A DNA stretch of 5,993 bases, taken from positions 1 to 5,993 of the forward strand of contig JBLNGH010000610.1 of the NCBI GenBank assembly GCA_050264575.1, given 5' to 3'. The position numbers and the translations under genes are program-made. This document shows positions 3,984 through 5,993 of this stretch, piece by piece (position 1 is the stretch's first letter; each line of letters starts with the position of its first letter). The stretch is from DASQFI01 sp050264575 (GTDB lineage: Bacteria > Acidobacteriota > Vicinamibacteria > Vicinamibacterales > SCN-69-37). The notes below the pieces were generated by a model, which saw only the letters and a list, made by a program, of their open reading frames with translations, did no database searches and had not been told where the DNA came from.

Positions 3984-5894
3984 ATGCGTGTTAGAGGCCG
4001 ATCTGTTCTCGTTCCGCTTCTCCTGTCATCAGCGCTGAGCGGCGCGTGCGGCGCTTCCACACCGGCGTCGTCACCCGTGACGTTCAACAAGAACATCGCG
4101 CCCATCGTCTTCGCCAACTGCGCGCCGTGTCATCGGCCGGGTCAGGCTGCGCCGTTCTCACTGCTGACCTACGCCGATGCCGTGGAGCATGCCGGTGAGA
4201 TCGCCCACCAGACGGCCGCGCGCCGCATGCCGCCCTGGCTGCCGGAACCGGGCGAGTTTCCTTTTGTCGGCGCGCGCGGGCTGCGCCAGGACCAGATCGA
4301 CGCGATCGATCGATGGGTGAAAGGCGGCAAGGTCGAGGGCAATCCCGCCGACCTGCCGAAGCCGCCGGCGTTTCCCGACGGCTGGGAGCTCGGCCGGCCT
4401 GACGAAGTCGTCACGATGGCGCAGCCTTTCGTCCTGAAGCCGACAACCGAGGACGTGTACCGCAATCTCGTGCTTCACACGTCGCTGAAATCAGGCGTCT
4501 TCGTTCGCGCCGTCGAATTCAAGACCGGCGGAGCGCCGATTCACCACGCCGTGATCCGGGTTGATCGGACAGGCGCCTCGCGCCGCCGCGACGGCCAGGA
4601 TGGACAGCCCGGATTTGACGGGATGGCGTGGGGCACGGTCCAGGATCCGGACGGGCACTTCGTCGGGTGGGCGCCGGGGCGCGGACCCATCGTCGCGCCC
4701 GAGGGGATGCCGTGGCGCCTGGATCCCGGCACGGATCTCGTCGTCGAAGTGCACGTGATTCCGACGAAGAACCCCGTGAAGATCCAGCCGACGGTCGGAC
4801 TGTTTCTCACGCAGACACCGCCCGTGCAGACGCCGCTCACGGTCAAGATGAGCTCGAAATTGATCGACATTCCGGCAGGCCAGAAAGACTACGTCGTCAC
4901 CGACACGTTCGAGCTGCCGGTGCCGGTCGATCTGATGAGCGTCTATCCCCACGCGCATTTTCTCGGCAAGGACATGCTCGTCACGGCAACGCTGCCGGAC
5001 GGCGGCGTCAAGCAGCTGCTCCACATCAAACAGTGGAGCTTCCACTGGCAGCAGGACTACCGGTTCGCCACGCCGGTTCCTTTGCCCAGCGGCACGCGGT
5101 TGACGATGAAGTACACGTACGACAACTCGGACGCGAACAGCGAGAATCCGCATCACCCGCCCGTGCGGGTGCGGTTCGGGTCGCAGTCGACGGACGAGAT
5201 GGCGGAGCTCGGCCTGCAGGTGCTTCCGAAGTCGCTGGCGGATGCGGCGCGGCTCGTGCAGGCATTCGACGATCGTGTCGCGCTCGCGAACGTCGCATTG
5301 GCTGAGGTTCGCGTGCGTGACCAGCCGAACAATGCCGAGTACCGGGCGCTGCTCGGCAGCAGCTACCTGGAAGTCGGCCGGACCGCGGACGCGATTCCGC
5401 ACCTGCAAGCCGCCATCCGTCTGGACGATCGATCCGCGAATGCGCATAGCGATCTGGGCACGGCGCTGCTGTCGCAGGGCCGTTCGGCCGAAGCGCTCGT
5501 CCAGTTCCGTCGCGCGGTGGCGCTCGCGCCTCGCGACGAAACGATGCTCTTCAATCTTGGCAACGCGCTCGGGAAGGTGGGACGGGCAGGAGAGGCGGCT
5601 GCCGCCTATACCCGCGCGCTTGAGGTAAATCCCGAGTTCGCCGACGCGCACGTGAATCTCGGATCGCTGCTGTTCTCGCGTGGACGCGTGCCGGAGGCGT
5701 TGAAGCATTTCGAGCGCGCCGTCGCGCTGATGCCCAACTCGGCCGTCGTCCGGACCAACTACAGCAGCGCGCTGGGGGCCGCCGGCCGGCTGCCGGAAGC
5801 GATGCAGCAGGTGCGTCGCGCGCTCGCGCTCAATCCGGAGTACGGTCCCGCGCTCGAGAATCTCAGGCGGCTGCAGCAGTTGGGTGTCCGTTAG
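3984..5894 (+). CDS. Exported cytochrome c / PHM-like copper monooxygenase / TPR fusion
   Basis: I place the start at the ATG at 3984 (636 residues) because a signal peptide begins there: basic RVRGR, hydrophobic VLVPLLLSSALSGA, then Cys22, a possible but atypical lipobox (Ser at -3). The frame also opens at a GTG at 3915, but the extra 23 residues bury the signal. No clear ribosome-binding site precedes either start. Residues about 32-117 form a c-type heme domain with CAPCH (46-50) and a likely axial Met82 in RRMPPW. Residues about 157-412 match the peptidylglycine alpha-hydroxylating monooxygenase (PHM/DBH) type II copper fold. All six ligand positions are present: His187-His188 (PIHHAV), His257 (VEVHV), His323 and His325 (YPHAHFLGK), and Met406 (STDEM). 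Residues about 450-620 carry about five TPRs with canonical NPEFADAHVNLGSLL-type helices. It probably acts outside the cytoplasmic membrane as a copper oxygenase fed electrons by the heme; the substrate is unknown. Confidence 0.9.
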   Translation: MRVRGRSVLVPLLLSSALSGACGASTPASSPVTFNKNIAPIVFANCAPCHRPGQAAPFSLLTYADAVEHAGEIAHQTAARRMPPWLPEPGEFPFVGARGLRQDQIDAIDRWVKGGKVEGNPADLPKPPAFPDGWELGRPDEVVTMAQPFVLKPTTEDVYRNLVLHTSLKSGVFVRAVEFKTGGAPIHHAVIRVDRTGASRRRDGQDGQPGFDGMAWGTVQDPDGHFVGWAPGRGPIVAPEGMPWRLDPGTDLVVEVHVIPTKNPVKIQPTVGLFLTQTPPVQTPLTVKMSSKLIDIPAGQKDYVVTDTFELPVPVDLMSVYPHAHFLGKDMLVTATLPDGGVKQLLHIKQWSFHWQQDYRFATPVPLPSGTRLTMKYTYDNSDANSENPHHPPVRVRFGSQSTDEMAELGLQVLPKSLADAARLVQAFDDRVALANVALAEVRVRDQPNNAEYRALLGSSYLEVGRTADAIPHLQAAIRLDDRSANAHSDLGTALLSQGRSAEALVQFRRAVALAPRDETMLFNLGNALGKVGRAGEAAAAYTRALEVNPEFADAHVNLGSLLFSRGRVPEALKHFERAVALMPNSAVVRTNYSSALGAAGRLPEAMQQVRRALALNPEYGPALENLRRLQQLGVR

Positions 5895-5921
5895 GAGCGG
5901 CAGAGGGCATTGAGGGCCTGG

Positions 5922-5993
5922 ATGCAGAGGAAGAGGCTTAAAGGGCTGTCGCGAGTCATCATTCCAGCAAAGCTCAAGGCCGACCGTCTGTTC
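5922..5993 (+). CDS. Possible start of a downstream gene (cut by window edge)
   Basis: From the ATG at 5922 a frame stays open to the last base (24 codons), beginning Met-Gln-Arg-Lys-Arg-Leu. GAGG at 5912-5915 stands 6 bases upstream as a possible ribosome-binding site. It would follow the heme/copper gene after 27 bases, a distance usual for an operon. The stretch is too short to identify, and an open frame this short can occur by chance. Confidence 0.22.
   Translation, partial: MQRKRLKGLSRVIIPAKLKADRLF

Noticed and set aside
4491..5708. Long minus-strand frame (405 codons) opposite the heme/copper gene
   Set aside because: Its Arg/His/Val-rich composition is typical of an antisense shadow in GC-rich DNA. 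The plus strand carries unmistakable motifs.

Overview
This 6 kb window is GC-rich bacterial chromosome. The gene types (a TolB/FlgO-like domain plus TPR regulator tail, a cytochrome c–copper monooxygenase–TPR fusion, and a stand-alone FkbM methyltransferase) suggest a soil Acidobacteriota, perhaps Vicinamibacteria. That assignment is inferred from gene content only; there is no rRNA or marker gene here.

Layout. (1) Positions 2-1231, plus strand: the C-terminal part of a large sensor/regulator-type protein whose N-terminus lies outside the window. It ends in TPR repeats and a recognisable family tail. (2) Positions 1368-2309, minus strand: an FkbM-family methyltransferase with an N-terminal membrane anchor, convergent with the first gene. 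(3) Positions 2310-2648: non-coding, holding a dense GATC-rich imperfect inverted repeat. (4) Positions 2649-3155 and 3237-3560, minus strand: a probable two-gene operon. The promoter-proximal gene encodes a 107-residue Gln-rich protein with no Asp, Glu, Lys or Arg and a 28-residue internal repeat. The second encodes a BON-domain protein with a long low-complexity N-terminus and no signal peptide. A 9-bp perfect stem-loop separates them. (5) Positions 3561-3983: divergent intergenic region. (6) Positions 3984-5894, plus strand: an exported protein made of a c-type heme domain, a PHM-like type II copper monooxygenase core with all six expected copper ligands, and about five TPRs. (7) The last 99 bases may hold the first codons of another gene.

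The most unusual parts are the uncharged Gln-rich/BON pair, the GATC-rich inverted repeat just 3' of that pair (it pairs better as minus-strand RNA than as plus-strand RNA), and a 39-40 bp repeat. One copy of that repeat is the ribosome-binding site and start of the Gln-rich gene. The other is an apparently dead copy next to the stop of the first gene, so the two copies bracket the whole minus-strand block. Nothing in the window is a CRISPR array, tRNA, rRNA or recognisable transposase.
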